DNA of 64,000 nucleotides from positions 10,109,501 to 10,173,500 of the forward strand of contig NZ_CP069338.1 in NCBI RefSeq assembly GCF_016859125.1. Reading direction: 5' to 3'. The DNA comes from Archangium violaceum. GTDB taxonomy: Bacteria; Myxococcota; Myxococcia; Myxococcales; Myxococcaceae. Positions 36,776 to 45,253 of this stretch are shown piece by piece; position 1 is the stretch's first letter, and each line of letters starts with the position of its first letter. The notes under the pieces were generated by a model. The model did no database searches, had not been told where the DNA came from, and saw only the letters and a program-made list of their open reading frames with translations. The translations under genes and the position numbers were made by a program.

Positions 36776-37240
36776 ATGACGAAGACCGAAGAGCAGCACG
36801 GTGCGGAGCAGGTATGGGACGCACGCGAGGGCTATGTCGCGGGGACGGATGGAGAAGGCAGGCCGGTGGTCGACTTCGAGGGGAACCCAGCGGGCCCTCG
36901 GGTCGCTCTCACCACGGTGCCCATGGCAGGAGCCGCGCTTGAAGCGGCCGTTACGTCGCGCCAGCGCGTGCAACTGCGCTTCCAGGACGGCGACATTCGC
37001 CGTCCCGTCATCGTCGGCCTTTCACACGAGACACGACAGGGGGACGTGCCCCGTCGCCTGCATGGCGCCGGCGGCACCCGCCTGGAGGTCCTCGAAGACG
37101 AGGACGGCGTCACGCTGCGCGTGGGGAAAGCCAGCCTGCGACTGATGCAGGACGGGCGAGTCTTCCTCAAGGGCACCTACGTCGAGACATGCGCCGAGGG
37201 CCTCAATCGCATCAAGGGCGGTACGGTGGACATTGGCTGA
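36776..37240 (+). CDS. DUF6484-domain protein of the type VI effector module
   Basis: 154 aa. The DUF6484 beta domain is visible at 12-85: GYVAGTDGEGRPVVDFEGNP, then AGPRVALTTVPMAG, then QRVQLRFQDGDIRRPVIVGL. The remainder is a compact beta segment (VTLRVGKASLRLMQDGRVFL). DUF6484 proteins occur next to VgrG/PAAR effectors and probably act as adaptors or spike accessories. It is the first gene of a run of seven co-directional genes. The ATG at 36776 is close to a GGGGA and fits the domain start. Confidence 0.75.
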   Translation: MTKTEEQHGAEQVWDAREGYVAGTDGEGRPVVDFEGNPAGPRVALTTVPMAGAALEAAVTSRQRVQLRFQDGDIRRPVIVGLSHETRQGDVPRRLHGAGGTRLEVLEDEDGVTLRVGKASLRLMQDGRVFLKGTYVETCAEGLNRIKGGTVDIG

Positions 37241-37285
37241 GAGCGCCTCTCGCGCACGACGGGCCAGGATACGACGAGGCAACAC

Positions 37286-38614
37286 GTGAGCAGCATTCGG
37301 CAAGGGGGACTCCACCCGGAGGGGGGCAGCATGCCCCTGCGGCGCTGGAGAGGTTTCGCGCCGCGAGAGATTTCGGCCCTCTGCAACGAGGAGATGGTGG
37401 CGCTGCATGCCGGGGAGGCCGCCTTCCTCTGGACGCAGCGAGCCCGGGCCGTGGATGCCCCCCACTACCGACTGAAGGACCTCGTCCGGCTGGATGGGAG
37501 GTTGGAGGCGCACCTGGATGGATTGAGGACCGCGGGCGAGAAGGGGTGGGAGAAGTGCGTGGCGGCCCTGGACGTACCAGGGCCCGGAGAGGTGTTCGCG
37601 GCGGGGGTGGTGGCATGCGAGAGCCGCGACGGCAGTCGTATTGGCACGGTGGTGAAGTTGGCGCTTGAGACCCGCGAGTGGGAGCGCGCCTGGGTGTCCG
37701 CCCTGGGCTGGCTGTCGTTTGCGGACGCCGTCCCCGTGCTGGAGGCCTTGTTGGAGGAGAGGGCCCCGGAGGTGCGCCGTCTCGGCGTCGCCGGTGCCGC
37801 CGCGCAGCGCTGGGACTTGGGGCCGCACTTAGGCCCGGCCCTCGGCGACGAGGCCGCACCCGTGCGGGCCTGTGCGCTGGAAGCCGTGGGGCTGCTGGCG
37901 CGAACGGACTTGCTGCCGAAAGTGCAGCGCGCGCTGACGCACGGGGACGAGGCGTGCCGCTTCGCCGCCGCATGGACGCTGGTACGCCTTGGGCAGCGCA
38001 CGGGGCCCACCCTCTCGTTGCTGCAGGCCTTTGGCGATTCAGCGGGCCCTCTCTCCAGGCGCGCCCTTTCCACGGCCTTGCGCTGCATGCAGCCGGCCCA
38101 GGCCCAGGCCTGGTATGCGAGGCTCCGTGAAGCGCCTCACACCCGCCGGCTCGCGGCCATTGCCGCGGGCGTGCTGGGTGACGTCGAGCACGTGGGAGAT
38201 TTGCTGGCGTGGATGTCAGAACCAGCCGTCGCGCGTGAAGCGGGCGAGGCCTTCACCCTGCTCACCGGCGTCGACCTGGCGTGGGACAACCTCGACGGCG
38301 AGGCTCCGCGGGAAGAAGTGGCCGTGGAGGATGAAGCGGCCGCGAAGGAGTCGGAGGACCTGCCCTGGCCCGATGCGGAGAAGGTGGCCGCGTGGTGGCA
38401 CCAGCACCAGCGCGACTTCCAGCGGGGCACACGTTACCTGGCGGGGAAGCCCATTTCGGACACCCACCTGCGAGACGTGTTGCGGCAGGGCACGCAGCGG
38501 CAGCGTGCGGCCGCAGCGCTGGAATGGGGACTGCGCAAGCCTCAGGCGCCTCTCTTCGAAGTACGAGCGCCAGGCGCCGCCCAGGCACGGAGGCTGGCCA
38601 CATGGACTTCGTGA
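37286..38614 (+). CDS. TIGR02270-family HEAT-repeat protein
   Basis: 442 aa. Mostly alpha-helical HEAT-like repeats (VLEALLEERAPEVRRLGVAG, HLGPALGDEAAPVRACALEA, VQRALTHGDEACRFAAAWTL), ending in a conserved GTRYLAGKPISDTHLRDVLR segment that is characteristic of TIGR02270 proteins. These are found only beside DUF2169/DUF4150 genes and are thought to help load or chaperone the PAAR-like effector. It starts with GTG at 37286; an internal ATG at 37331 is also possible. It overlaps the DUF2169 gene by 13 bases. Confidence 0.82.
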   Translation: MSSIRQGGLHPEGGSMPLRRWRGFAPREISALCNEEMVALHAGEAAFLWTQRARAVDAPHYRLKDLVRLDGRLEAHLDGLRTAGEKGWEKCVAALDVPGPGEVFAAGVVACESRDGSRIGTVVKLALETREWERAWVSALGWLSFADAVPVLEALLEERAPEVRRLGVAGAAAQRWDLGPHLGPALGDEAAPVRACALEAVGLLARTDLLPKVQRALTHGDEACRFAAAWTLVRLGQRTGPTLSLLQAFGDSAGPLSRRALSTALRCMQPAQAQAWYARLREAPHTRRLAAIAAGVLGDVEHVGDLLAWMSEPAVAREAGEAFTLLTGVDLAWDNLDGEAPREEVAVEDEAAAKESEDLPWPDAEKVAAWWHQHQRDFQRGTRYLAGKPISDTHLRDVLRQGTQRQRAAAALEWGLRKPQAPLFEVRAPGAAQARRLATWTS

Positions 38615-39714
38615 ATGAGACGCCCCTGGCGGCTGGGTGGACGGTGGGCTTCCAGCCAGACGGGAGGGAGGTGCTGGTGGTGGTGGCGAAGGGCACCTTC
38701 AGCCTGCCAGCGAGTGAGGAAGAAGCCTCACTCGCACCCGAGCAGGTTCCACTGGTAGAGGCTGACACCTTCACCGGGGAGCCGGGTTTCTCCGCGCCGC
38801 TGCATGAGGCCGACTTCGCCCACCGGAAACCCCGGTGCGACGTGCTCCTCAACGGGAATGCATGGGCGCCCGGCGGCAAGCCCGCCAAGGTGGTGCCCGT
38901 CTCCTTCTCCCTGGGGGGCATGACGAAGGCCTTCGCGGTGCATGGCCCACGTGTCTGGCGGAAGGGCCTGGTGGCAGGCCCGCGTCCGTCGGAGGCACAA
39001 CCCTTCACCTCCCTGCCCATCAGCTACGACAATGCCTTCGGCGGAGTGGACACCAGCCAGAAGGACGTCTCCAGGCACAAGGCCTTCCTCCCCAACCCCG
39101 TGGGGCGGGGCTTCCGGCACCACCTCGAAGAGGTGGACGGCGTCCCCATGCCCGATACGGAGGAGATTCGCACGCCAGTCACTTCCCCACGCGGCCCATA
39201 CCGGCCCATGGCCTTCGGTGCTCTGGGCCGCAATTGGCAGCCTCGTGCCGCCTACGCGGGCACCTACGACGAACAATGGCTGAGTGAGGGACTCCCCTTC
39301 TTCCCCAAGGACTTCGACGACAGGTACTTCCAGGCCGCCCCCGAGGACCAGCAGGTGCCCTACCCGCGCGGAGGAGAAACCGTCACCCTCATCAACCTCT
39401 GCGCCCGTGGGACGTTGCGCTTCCGCCTTCCACGCCTCCAGGTGCCTGTGGCCTTCATCCCCCACCAGGGCCCGGCGAAGCAGGTGGACGCAACGCTGGA
39501 CACCGTGCTGGTGGAGCCTGATGCCGAGCGCCTCCTTCTCACGTGGCGCCTCACGTGGCCCTTGCGGCGGGATGCCTTCGAGATGAAGCAGGTGGTGGTG
39601 GGAGGGCGCTCCCGCGGCTGGCTGCGCGCGCACGCCGTTGGCAAGACGTACTACCCCAACCTCGATGCTCTCGCGCGAGCGCGGGGCGCGCGGAAGGCGG
39701 GCCGCGATGGTTAG
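38602..39714 (+). CDS. DUF2169-domain protein (type VI effector accessory)
   Basis: 370 aa. The DUF2169 domain opens MDFVNETPLAAGWTVGFQPD. Further pieces are DVLLNGNAWAPGGKPAKVVP, SLPISYDNAFGGVD and NPVGRGF, which occur in nearly all members, and PMAFGALGRNWQPRAAYAGT in the C-terminal half. DUF2169 proteins are all-beta chaperone/adaptors (Tap-like role) needed to load PAAR-like effectors onto VgrG. It overlaps genes on both sides, indicating tight co-expression. Confidence 0.87.
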   Translation: MDFVNETPLAAGWTVGFQPDGREVLVVVAKGTFSLPASEEEASLAPEQVPLVEADTFTGEPGFSAPLHEADFAHRKPRCDVLLNGNAWAPGGKPAKVVPVSFSLGGMTKAFAVHGPRVWRKGLVAGPRPSEAQPFTSLPISYDNAFGGVDTSQKDVSRHKAFLPNPVGRGFRHHLEEVDGVPMPDTEEIRTPVTSPRGPYRPMAFGALGRNWQPRAAYAGTYDEQWLSEGLPFFPKDFDDRYFQAAPEDQQVPYPRGGETVTLINLCARGTLRFRLPRLQVPVAFIPHQGPAKQVDATLDTVLVEPDAERLLLTWRLTWPLRRDAFEMKQVVVGGRSRGWLRAHAVGKTYYPNLDALARARGARKAGRDG

Positions 39715-40750
39715 CGTGGCCATCAAGGCGTCTGGCCTGGTGACGGCCGTCGGCTTCAACGCCCCTGCTTCACTGGCCGCCATTCGCGCCGGTCTCAGCG
39801 GCGTGAAGGAGTCCCAGCTGTGGCATGCCCCTTCGGGGAAGTACCTCAAAGCGGCCAAGGTGGCGTTGCCGCAATGGTGGGAGGGGCTCGGCAATCTGGC
39901 GGAGCTGGTGGCCCCGGCCATTGGTGAGTGCCTGGAGGCTGCAGCTCCTGCGCCCGCGGACAGCGTCCCCCTCCTTCTTTGCGTCGCGGAGCCCTCGCGT
40001 CCCTTCAGGACGGAAGGGTTGGAGCAGTTCCTGGTGGCGGAGGTAGAGAGTCGCCTGGAACTTCGCTTCCACCCTGCCTCCCGGGTAATAGCGCGTGGAC
40101 AGGCCTCCGTTGCATTGGCGCTCCAGGACGCCCAGCGCATTCTCTCCACGCAGCGAGTGGCCTGCTGCATCATCGCCGGGGTGGACAGCTTGCTGAATCC
40201 CAAGACGGTGAAGGAGTACGCCCGCCGCAGGCGCGTGCTCGCCCCGGACAACTCCAACGGCTTCATCCCTGGCGAGGCTGGTGGAGCGGTGCTGGTGGTG
40301 CCCGCAGGCCGCCAACCGGGGGCCGAGTTGCGCCTGATGGGCCTTGGCATGGCACAGGAGAAGGCCACCATCCATTCCGAGGAACCACTCCGAGGCGACG
40401 GGCTGACAGTAGCCGTCAAGCATGCCCTCAAGGCGGCGGGCCTCACCCTCTTCGACGTGGCCTGGCGCATCACCGACTTGAATGGCGAGCACTACAAATT
40501 CAAGGAGGCGGCCTTCGTCGCCGCGCGTCTGCAACGCAAGCCGAAGGACGTCCCCTTCGACTTGTGGCACCCCATCGAGTACGTGGGTGAGGTGGGCGCC
40601 GCCATTGGCCCCTGCGCCCTTGCCTGGGCCCTCCATGCCGGCCAGAAACGCTACGCGCCCGGCGAGGTGGCCCTGTGTCATTTTGGAAGTGACGAAGGCG
40701 AAAGGGCGGCGCTGGTGATGAAGTACGAGGAGAGGAGCAGTCCGCGATGA
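39707..40750 (+). CDS. ketosynthase-like protein of the type VI module, probably inactive
   Basis: 347 aa with a thiolase/ketosynthase fold (ASGLVTAVGFNAPASLAAIR at the start, CCIIAGVDSLLNPKTV and GFIPGEAGGAVLVV in the middle). The catalytic residues of 3-ketoacyl-ACP synthases appear to be gone: the nucleophile region reads RVIARGQASVALAL (no Cys, about residue 131), and the second active-site His region reads EYVGEVGAA, with Glu in place of His (about 296). A condensing reaction is therefore unlikely; these proteins occur regularly in DUF2169/DUF4150 modules and may act structurally. It overlaps both neighbours. Confidence 0.75.
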   Translation: MVSVAIKASGLVTAVGFNAPASLAAIRAGLSGVKESQLWHAPSGKYLKAAKVALPQWWEGLGNLAELVAPAIGECLEAAAPAPADSVPLLLCVAEPSRPFRTEGLEQFLVAEVESRLELRFHPASRVIARGQASVALALQDAQRILSTQRVACCIIAGVDSLLNPKTVKEYARRRRVLAPDNSNGFIPGEAGGAVLVVPAGRQPGAELRLMGLGMAQEKATIHSEEPLRGDGLTVAVKHALKAAGLTLFDVAWRITDLNGEHYKFKEAAFVAARLQRKPKDVPFDLWHPIEYVGEVGAAIGPCALAWALHAGQKRYAPGEVALCHFGSDEGERAALVMKYEERSSPR

Positions 40751-41757
40751 GCACGAAGGTGTACGCCAACGGGCGTGAAATCTCCGGCAAGGCCTCGGGC
40801 AACAAGTCAGTGGCCGCCATGCCGGACGTGTGCCTCTCCCCACCAGGCCCGCCCGCCGGCCCCATTCCCATTCCCTACCCCAACACCGCGCAGTCGTCGG
40901 ACACGGGCGATGGCAGCAAGACGGTCTTCGTGAATGGGAAGGAAGTGGGGCTCAAGAACCAGTCCGTCTACAAGACGAGCAAAGGCGACGAGGCCGCCAC
41001 GCGCAACTTTGGCGGTGGCGTCGTCAGTCACACCATTACGGGGAAGACGAAGTTCGCGGCCTGGTCCTTCGACGTCAAGGTGGAGGGGCAGAACATCGTC
41101 CGCCACATGGACCTGACGACACACAACCACCAGAACCCGACGAACGGTGCTATCACCCTCAATACCGGCAGCATGTTCCTCGGCGGTGGCGAAGCGCCTG
41201 AAAAGTCTTGCAATGAGCTGCAAGCCGAGAATGGGGAACTCCGGAAGACCGCCGACCCGAGCAACGGCCCCAGCGAGGGACAGCTGGAGGAGGCCACCAC
41301 GCTTACTACCGCCCAATACTTCAATTCGGGCGATTCGACCAGATACAACATGCGAGCCTTTAGCCGACAGGTCGACAAAGACGGTTGGGCTCAGGGTGTT
41401 GGGACGCTCCAGTATTCAGAAATCGCCACCCGAAAGAGAGTTATCACGTCCTACGAGTCAAATATTCCTGGATTTAAATACAAGAAGACATCAAACATGC
41501 CCTTCTCGAGTCACACGGAGGCTCGAATCATTGAAGACATCTTTGCCGCAACAAACGGCAATCCCAAGGGGAAGGCACGCCTGCGCATTCAGTGGCATCA
41601 AAAAGCAAAGGGCTCCATGTCGTGCAAGGCATGCCCGGAGTGTCGGCGCATCATCTGTGCCGCAATGAACAAGGGGCTCGAAATTGAACTCTGCGACGAT
41701 ACCGGGAAGGCCAAGACGCCGGACTGGTGTGATGAATTCCCAGAATTCCAAGGCTAG
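40747..41757 (+). CDS. DUF4150 (PAAR-like) effector with C-terminal deaminase-type toxin domain
   Basis: 336 aa. Residues 1-145 are the PAAR-like DUF4150 domain (AAMPDVCLSPPGPPAGPIPI, then GSKTVFVNGKEVGLKNQSVY), which caps the type VI spike. After a linker (150-190) the C-terminal domain (about 195-336) carries His256-Thr-Glu258 (SSHTEARIIEDIF) and Cys293/Cys296/Cys299 (SMSCKACPECRRII). This H-x-E plus C-x2-C pattern is the zinc site and proton shuttle of the cytidine-deaminase fold used in bacterial toxins. The likely activity is nucleobase deamination on DNA, RNA or nucleotides in a rival cell. GC content and codons shift to lower GC at about 41340, the start of the toxin domain, a sign of modular toxin exchange. 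Confidence 0.8.
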   Translation: MSTKVYANGREISGKASGNKSVAAMPDVCLSPPGPPAGPIPIPYPNTAQSSDTGDGSKTVFVNGKEVGLKNQSVYKTSKGDEAATRNFGGGVVSHTITGKTKFAAWSFDVKVEGQNIVRHMDLTTHNHQNPTNGAITLNTGSMFLGGGEAPEKSCNELQAENGELRKTADPSNGPSEGQLEEATTLTTAQYFNSGDSTRYNMRAFSRQVDKDGWAQGVGTLQYSEIATRKRVITSYESNIPGFKYKKTSNMPFSSHTEARIIEDIFAATNGNPKGKARLRIQWHQKAKGSMSCKACPECRRIICAAMNKGLEIELCDDTGKAKTPDWCDEFPEFQG

Positions 41758-41765
41758 CGACTCGC

Positions 41766-42410
41766 ATGACTCTTGATTTTCCGAACTATATTCGAAACGC
41801 AGTCTCCCCTTCGGCGCCCATCAGTTTTGAATGGGACGATGAAACGAACGTTTTCCTGGAAGACGCGCGACTCGCCAAACGAATCGGCGTCACCACTTCA
41901 CGTGGAATGGCCGCACTCTGCATCGGCTGCGCCGAATGGGTTGTTTACAGATTCAGCGCGCTCTCGGATGACCCGATGCCGTTCCGTTACGTTGAGGCGG
42001 CATGGGTAGGGCTTTCTGACTGGAATTACATCAACATCAAGCACGGAGCCAAGATAAAGGACTGGACGGGGCCTGTTCGAAACCCGCTTTTTGTAACAAT
42101 TCGCACTCTCAAGGAGGCTCTTGAGATGGCAAGCGAAGGCGGATACCCCGCTGAATGGGCAGTCTATCTCCATTTCATGGCGCTCCACGTGCTGCCTGAC
42201 CGGAAACCTTTCATGAAGTGGCTCGACTCTGCGATAGGTCGCCTTGGGACCTACTATGCGGGCGATGGAATGGGCGACCCAGTCCCGCGTGAGGCGCTTG
42301 ATCCGGATTTCGACTTCAAGCCAGAGCAGGCCCGAGATTTGATTGCTCAACGCATTCGGAAGGTCGCATCGTCCGGAAATCCATATCTCATCTCCTCTGC
42401 AATTCCATGA
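41766..42410 (+). CDS. putative immunity protein 1 to the deaminase effector
   Basis: 214 aa, starting 8 bases after the effector and with the same moderate GC. It is a paralogue of the next gene: both share an FxWDDE/Q opening, an ALCIGCAEWVVYRF-like helix, VEAAW, and the near-identical segment GDPVPREALDPDFDF. No enzymatic motif. Placement immediately after a toxin with which it shares composition is the standard location of an immunity gene. I do not know the family name. Predicted cytoplasmic: no signal peptide or membrane segment. Confidence 0.65.
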   Translation: MTLDFPNYIRNAVSPSAPISFEWDDETNVFLEDARLAKRIGVTTSRGMAALCIGCAEWVVYRFSALSDDPMPFRYVEAAWVGLSDWNYINIKHGAKIKDWTGPVRNPLFVTIRTLKEALEMASEGGYPAEWAVYLHFMALHVLPDRKPFMKWLDSAIGRLGTYYAGDGMGDPVPREALDPDFDFKPEQARDLIAQRIRKVASSGNPYLISSAIP

Positions 42411-43108
42411 CACTCCCTGCGCAACCCTATATGCAGCGAGCAGGCATCCAGGACCGGACTCTGCGGTTCAGGTGGGATGACCAGCAGTACGAAAAGGTGT
42501 ACACGCCGCTCGATAGGGCGGCTCGTGCTCGGCTGGAGAAGCTTTCGCAACGAGCCATCCTTGCGCTCGCAATCTCCTGTGCAGAGTGGATATTCCACCG
42601 GTTCAAGCTCGTGTCGGAAGCCCCTCTTCTGGATGACTATGCTGAAGCCGCATGGGCTGTGGTCGTCGATGCGCGATACGCTAATTACTACCTGGAGCCG
42701 GGCGGGGAGGAATGGCAAGGACCTGACCGCAAGCCGCTTGCGGTCGCAGTGATGCTTCTGGTGGACACCATTGTCCGCGTTGAGAACGATGACCATCCTG
42801 ACATCGGCGCGCTGTCTCTGGCCAGCTTGGCAGCCCACGTCTTGACTGACCCGACGCCATTTCATGAGTGGCACGAGCGCATTGTGGCTCGACTGGAGCG
42901 CCTGTACCCACTGAATCCACAGGACACTCGCGGAGAGCCAGTGCCTCGCGAAGCTCTCGACCCGGACTTCGATTTCAGGCTCGAAATGGCGCCTGCGCTC
43001 ATCGGGGCGTTTTTGAAGAAGCTGGACTACAAGGCGAATCCATTCCTTCGCTCTCCTAGTGACATGCGGAAGCTTTACTTCGACGGAGTTCCGTACGAAC
43101 TGCCGTAG
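42407..43108 (+). CDS. putative immunity protein 2, paralogue of the preceding gene
   Basis: 233 aa, overlapping the previous stop by four bases (ATGA). It shares FRWDDQ, ALAISCAEWIFHRF, AEAAW and GEPVPREALDPDFDF with immunity protein 1, but the two are clearly diverged, and GC is higher here. Tandem immunity paralogues are common where effector C-termini are exchanged; the second copy may protect against a variant toxin carried by sister strains. Soluble, with no signal peptide. Confidence 0.62.
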   Translation: MTLPAQPYMQRAGIQDRTLRFRWDDQQYEKVYTPLDRAARARLEKLSQRAILALAISCAEWIFHRFKLVSEAPLLDDYAEAAWAVVVDARYANYYLEPGGEEWQGPDRKPLAVAVMLLVDTIVRVENDDHPDIGALSLASLAAHVLTDPTPFHEWHERIVARLERLYPLNPQDTRGEPVPREALDPDFDFRLEMAPALIGAFLKKLDYKANPFLRSPSDMRKLYFDGVPYELP

Positions 43109-43255
43109 CCCAACTCTGTCTACGCATGCTCTTCGTGTAGGCCTCATGAGGAGAGGACTCGACAGTTCCCTCGAATGCGGGCCGGCCGGCGTTCTCCTCG
43201 CCGGCCGCAGTCCCCCTTGCCGCCATCCCTACGCTGGGCCGGACTTCAGCCGATC

Positions 43256-44122
43256 ATGAGCATTCCCAGCGAGGTTGAGCATTTCCTCCGCACCGGCGAC
43301 TACGACGTCCACTGCACGGCCTGGCCGGGCGACGTCCTCGAAAGGGAGAGGCGGGCCCACGGTGAGCTCCGCCAGGCCCTCGTCATGGAGGTGCAGCGGC
43401 GCACCGCGGGCCTCGACGTTCCGGAGAAGCTCCAAGGCCTCGACGTCGTCGCCCTCACCCGCCGCAAGGTGGAGCCCATGGTGCGCGGCCTCTTCCCTCG
43501 CGCGGAGCAGGAGGCCGTCCTCGCCGTCCTGGAGCGCTCCGTCGTCTTTCTCACCCCGGCCAACATGTCCCAGGTGCTGGCGGAGTCGTCCTGGCTGAGC
43601 ACCGCCTGGGACTTGGCCAACCTGTACCTCCTCAGCGTCGGCGCCGAGCTGCTGGGAGAGGACGCGCCCCGCCTCCTCGGCCTCAGCGAGCACACCACGT
43701 GCTACGTCTCCCTCGCCTACTTCGAAGAGGAGTCCCCCTTCGCCGACTTCCTCGTCCACGAGGCGGCCCACGTCTTCCACAACTGCAAGCGCCGCACGGT
43801 GGGGCTGCCCGGGACGCGCAGGCGCGAGTGGCTCCTCGATATCGACTTCCGGAAGCGCGAAACCTTCGCCTACGCGTGCGAGGCGTACAGCCGCATCCTC
43901 GAGGCCGGCCGCAGCCCCCGAGAGCGCATGGCGCTCGCCGAGGAGTATGCGGCCTGCGCGGCGCCGGCCGACGAGCGCGTGTCGGTGGCCGAGGTGGTGG
44001 AGCTCGTCCGTGAGGCCGCGGCGGCGAGGAATGGGTGGAAGCGCATTCTCACGAGGTGTGCCCCGGCAGTACGGGACGTGACGCGTGTCGCAGTGGGAGG
44101 AGGCCTTTCCATCAGCCGGTGA
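43256..44122 (+). CDS. HExxH-containing hypothetical protein
   Basis: 288 aa. The only strong motif is FLVHEAAHVFHNCKRR (HEAAH, a zinc HExxH), with a downstream ETFAYACEAYSRI that could give the third Glu ligand, as in gluzincins. No secretion signal. The first 150 residues are helical with no recognised domain. It is separated from the immunity genes by about 147 bases and has high GC, so it may be an independent gene or a late addition to the module. The ATG at 43256 is chosen to keep a coherent protein N-terminus (MSIPSEVEHFLRTGDYDVHC). Confidence 0.6.
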   Translation: MSIPSEVEHFLRTGDYDVHCTAWPGDVLERERRAHGELRQALVMEVQRRTAGLDVPEKLQGLDVVALTRRKVEPMVRGLFPRAEQEAVLAVLERSVVFLTPANMSQVLAESSWLSTAWDLANLYLLSVGAELLGEDAPRLLGLSEHTTCYVSLAYFEEESPFADFLVHEAAHVFHNCKRRTVGLPGTRRREWLLDIDFRKRETFAYACEAYSRILEAGRSPRERMALAEEYAACAAPADERVSVAEVVELVREAAAARNGWKRILTRCAPAVRDVTRVAVGGGLSISR

Positions 44123-44239
44123 GGGGCTGTCGCGTCTGTAACCGTTCACCGCCTTGGCCTGGTTGAAGAGGAGCCGGGCACGAGGTGACCGGAGACGTGG
44201 TGCTGGACAAGAGGACGTCTGGCGTGGTGTAGCCAGGGC

Positions 44240-44399
44240 ATGGTGCAGGTGGATGCCCGAGACGTGCAGATAGCGCAGCTGGAGAAGAGGCTGGAAGCAG
44301 CGCTGGAGCGTATCGCGCAGCTGGAGGAAGAGAATGCGAAGCTGCGCGAGGAGAATGCGAAGCTGCGCGAGGAGAATCGACAGCTTGAGGAGCGGCTGG
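44240..44399 (+). pseudogene. tnpC: IS66 transposase, N-terminal part (interrupted by IS21)
   Basis: 53 codons beginning MVQVDARDVQIAQLEKRL. A leucine-zipper-like coiled coil (EEENAKLREENAKLREEN) is typical of IS66 TnpC N-termini. The frame is cut after CGGCTGG by the IS21 element. Reading directly into the sequence after the right target duplicate restores LEERLGLNSSNSSK, the classic IS66 junction. The gene was therefore intact before the IS21 insertion. Confidence 0.85.
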
Positions 44400-44485
44400 T
44401 GTTGGCGTTCACGAGGAAGCGCGGAAATTTGGACCGGGAAGCCGGAGGTGTGCCCGGGGTCCGGCCTCCCGGTCCGAGGTGAGGC

Positions 44486-45253
44486 TCAGCGCTTGGACTT
44501 CGCCTTCCTGGTCGTCGCGGCCTCCTCGGCCTCGCGGCGGCGGTAGCTCTCGCCTTCAATAGCGAGGACGTCCGCGTGGTGGATGACGCGGTCAATCAGA
44601 GCGGTGGCACACGCGGCGTTGGGAAAGATGGTCGGCCAGTCCGAAAACGCCAGATTCGTGGTCATCACCAACGAGCGTTGTTCATACCTGCGCGCCACGA
44701 CTTGAAAGAGGAGGTCCGCGTTGCGCGCGTCGTAGGCGAGGTAGCCCATCTCGTCGATGACGAGCAGGCTCGTGCGGCTGGTGTAGTGGCGCAGGCGGCG
44801 GTCCAGTGCGCGGCTGGTGTCCTGAGCGCCCAGGTCGAGCAGCAACTGGGAGGCGGTGACGAAGAGAGCGGAGTGCCCCTTGAGGACGGCCTGGTGGGCG
44901 ATGTTCTGCGCAATCATCGTCTTGCCCAGTCCCTGAGGGGCCACTATGACGACGTTGCGCGTGCGCTCCAGGAAATCCAGGCGCAAGGCGGACTCGATGG
45001 CCTCGCGGTCAATCTTCTTGGGCCATCCCCAGTCGTAGTCCGCCATGGGCTTGAAGCGGCCAAGGCGGCTGCGAGACAGGCGCCGCTCGAGACTTCTGCG
45101 GCCGCGCTCCTTGTGCTCCTCGTCGGCGAGGTGCTCCAGCAGCTCGGTGGCGCCCCACCTGGCCTTCGTGGCGCGGGCGATGAGGTCGGCGAGGCCCTGG
45201 GAGGTGGCGTGCAGCCCGAGGGAGGCGAGGCGGTCAGCGAGCGGAGTCGTCAT
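44486..45253 (-). CDS. istB: IS21 helper ATPase IstB
   Basis: 255 aa, AAA+ ATPase of the DnaC/IstB type that assembles on target DNA and activates the IstA transposase. Walker A is IVAPQGLGKTMIAQNIA (Ala for the usual first Gly), Walker B is SLLVIDEMGYLAYD, and sensor 1 is VMTTNLAFSDW. The IstB N-terminal domain opens MTTPLADRLASLGLHATSQG. The ATG at 45253 overlaps the end of istA by 20 bases, the usual arrangement. A longer in-frame start would add a low-complexity Thr/Pro leader and is rejected. Confidence 0.92.
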   Translation of the reverse strand: MTTPLADRLASLGLHATSQGLADLIARATKARWGATELLEHLADEEHKERGRRSLERRLSRSRLGRFKPMADYDWGWPKKIDREAIESALRLDFLERTRNVVIVAPQGLGKTMIAQNIAHQAVLKGHSALFVTASQLLLDLGAQDTSRALDRRLRHYTSRTSLLVIDEMGYLAYDARNADLLFQVVARRYEQRSLVMTTNLAFSDWPTIFPNAACATALIDRVIHHADVLAIEGESYRRREAEEAATTRKAKSKR

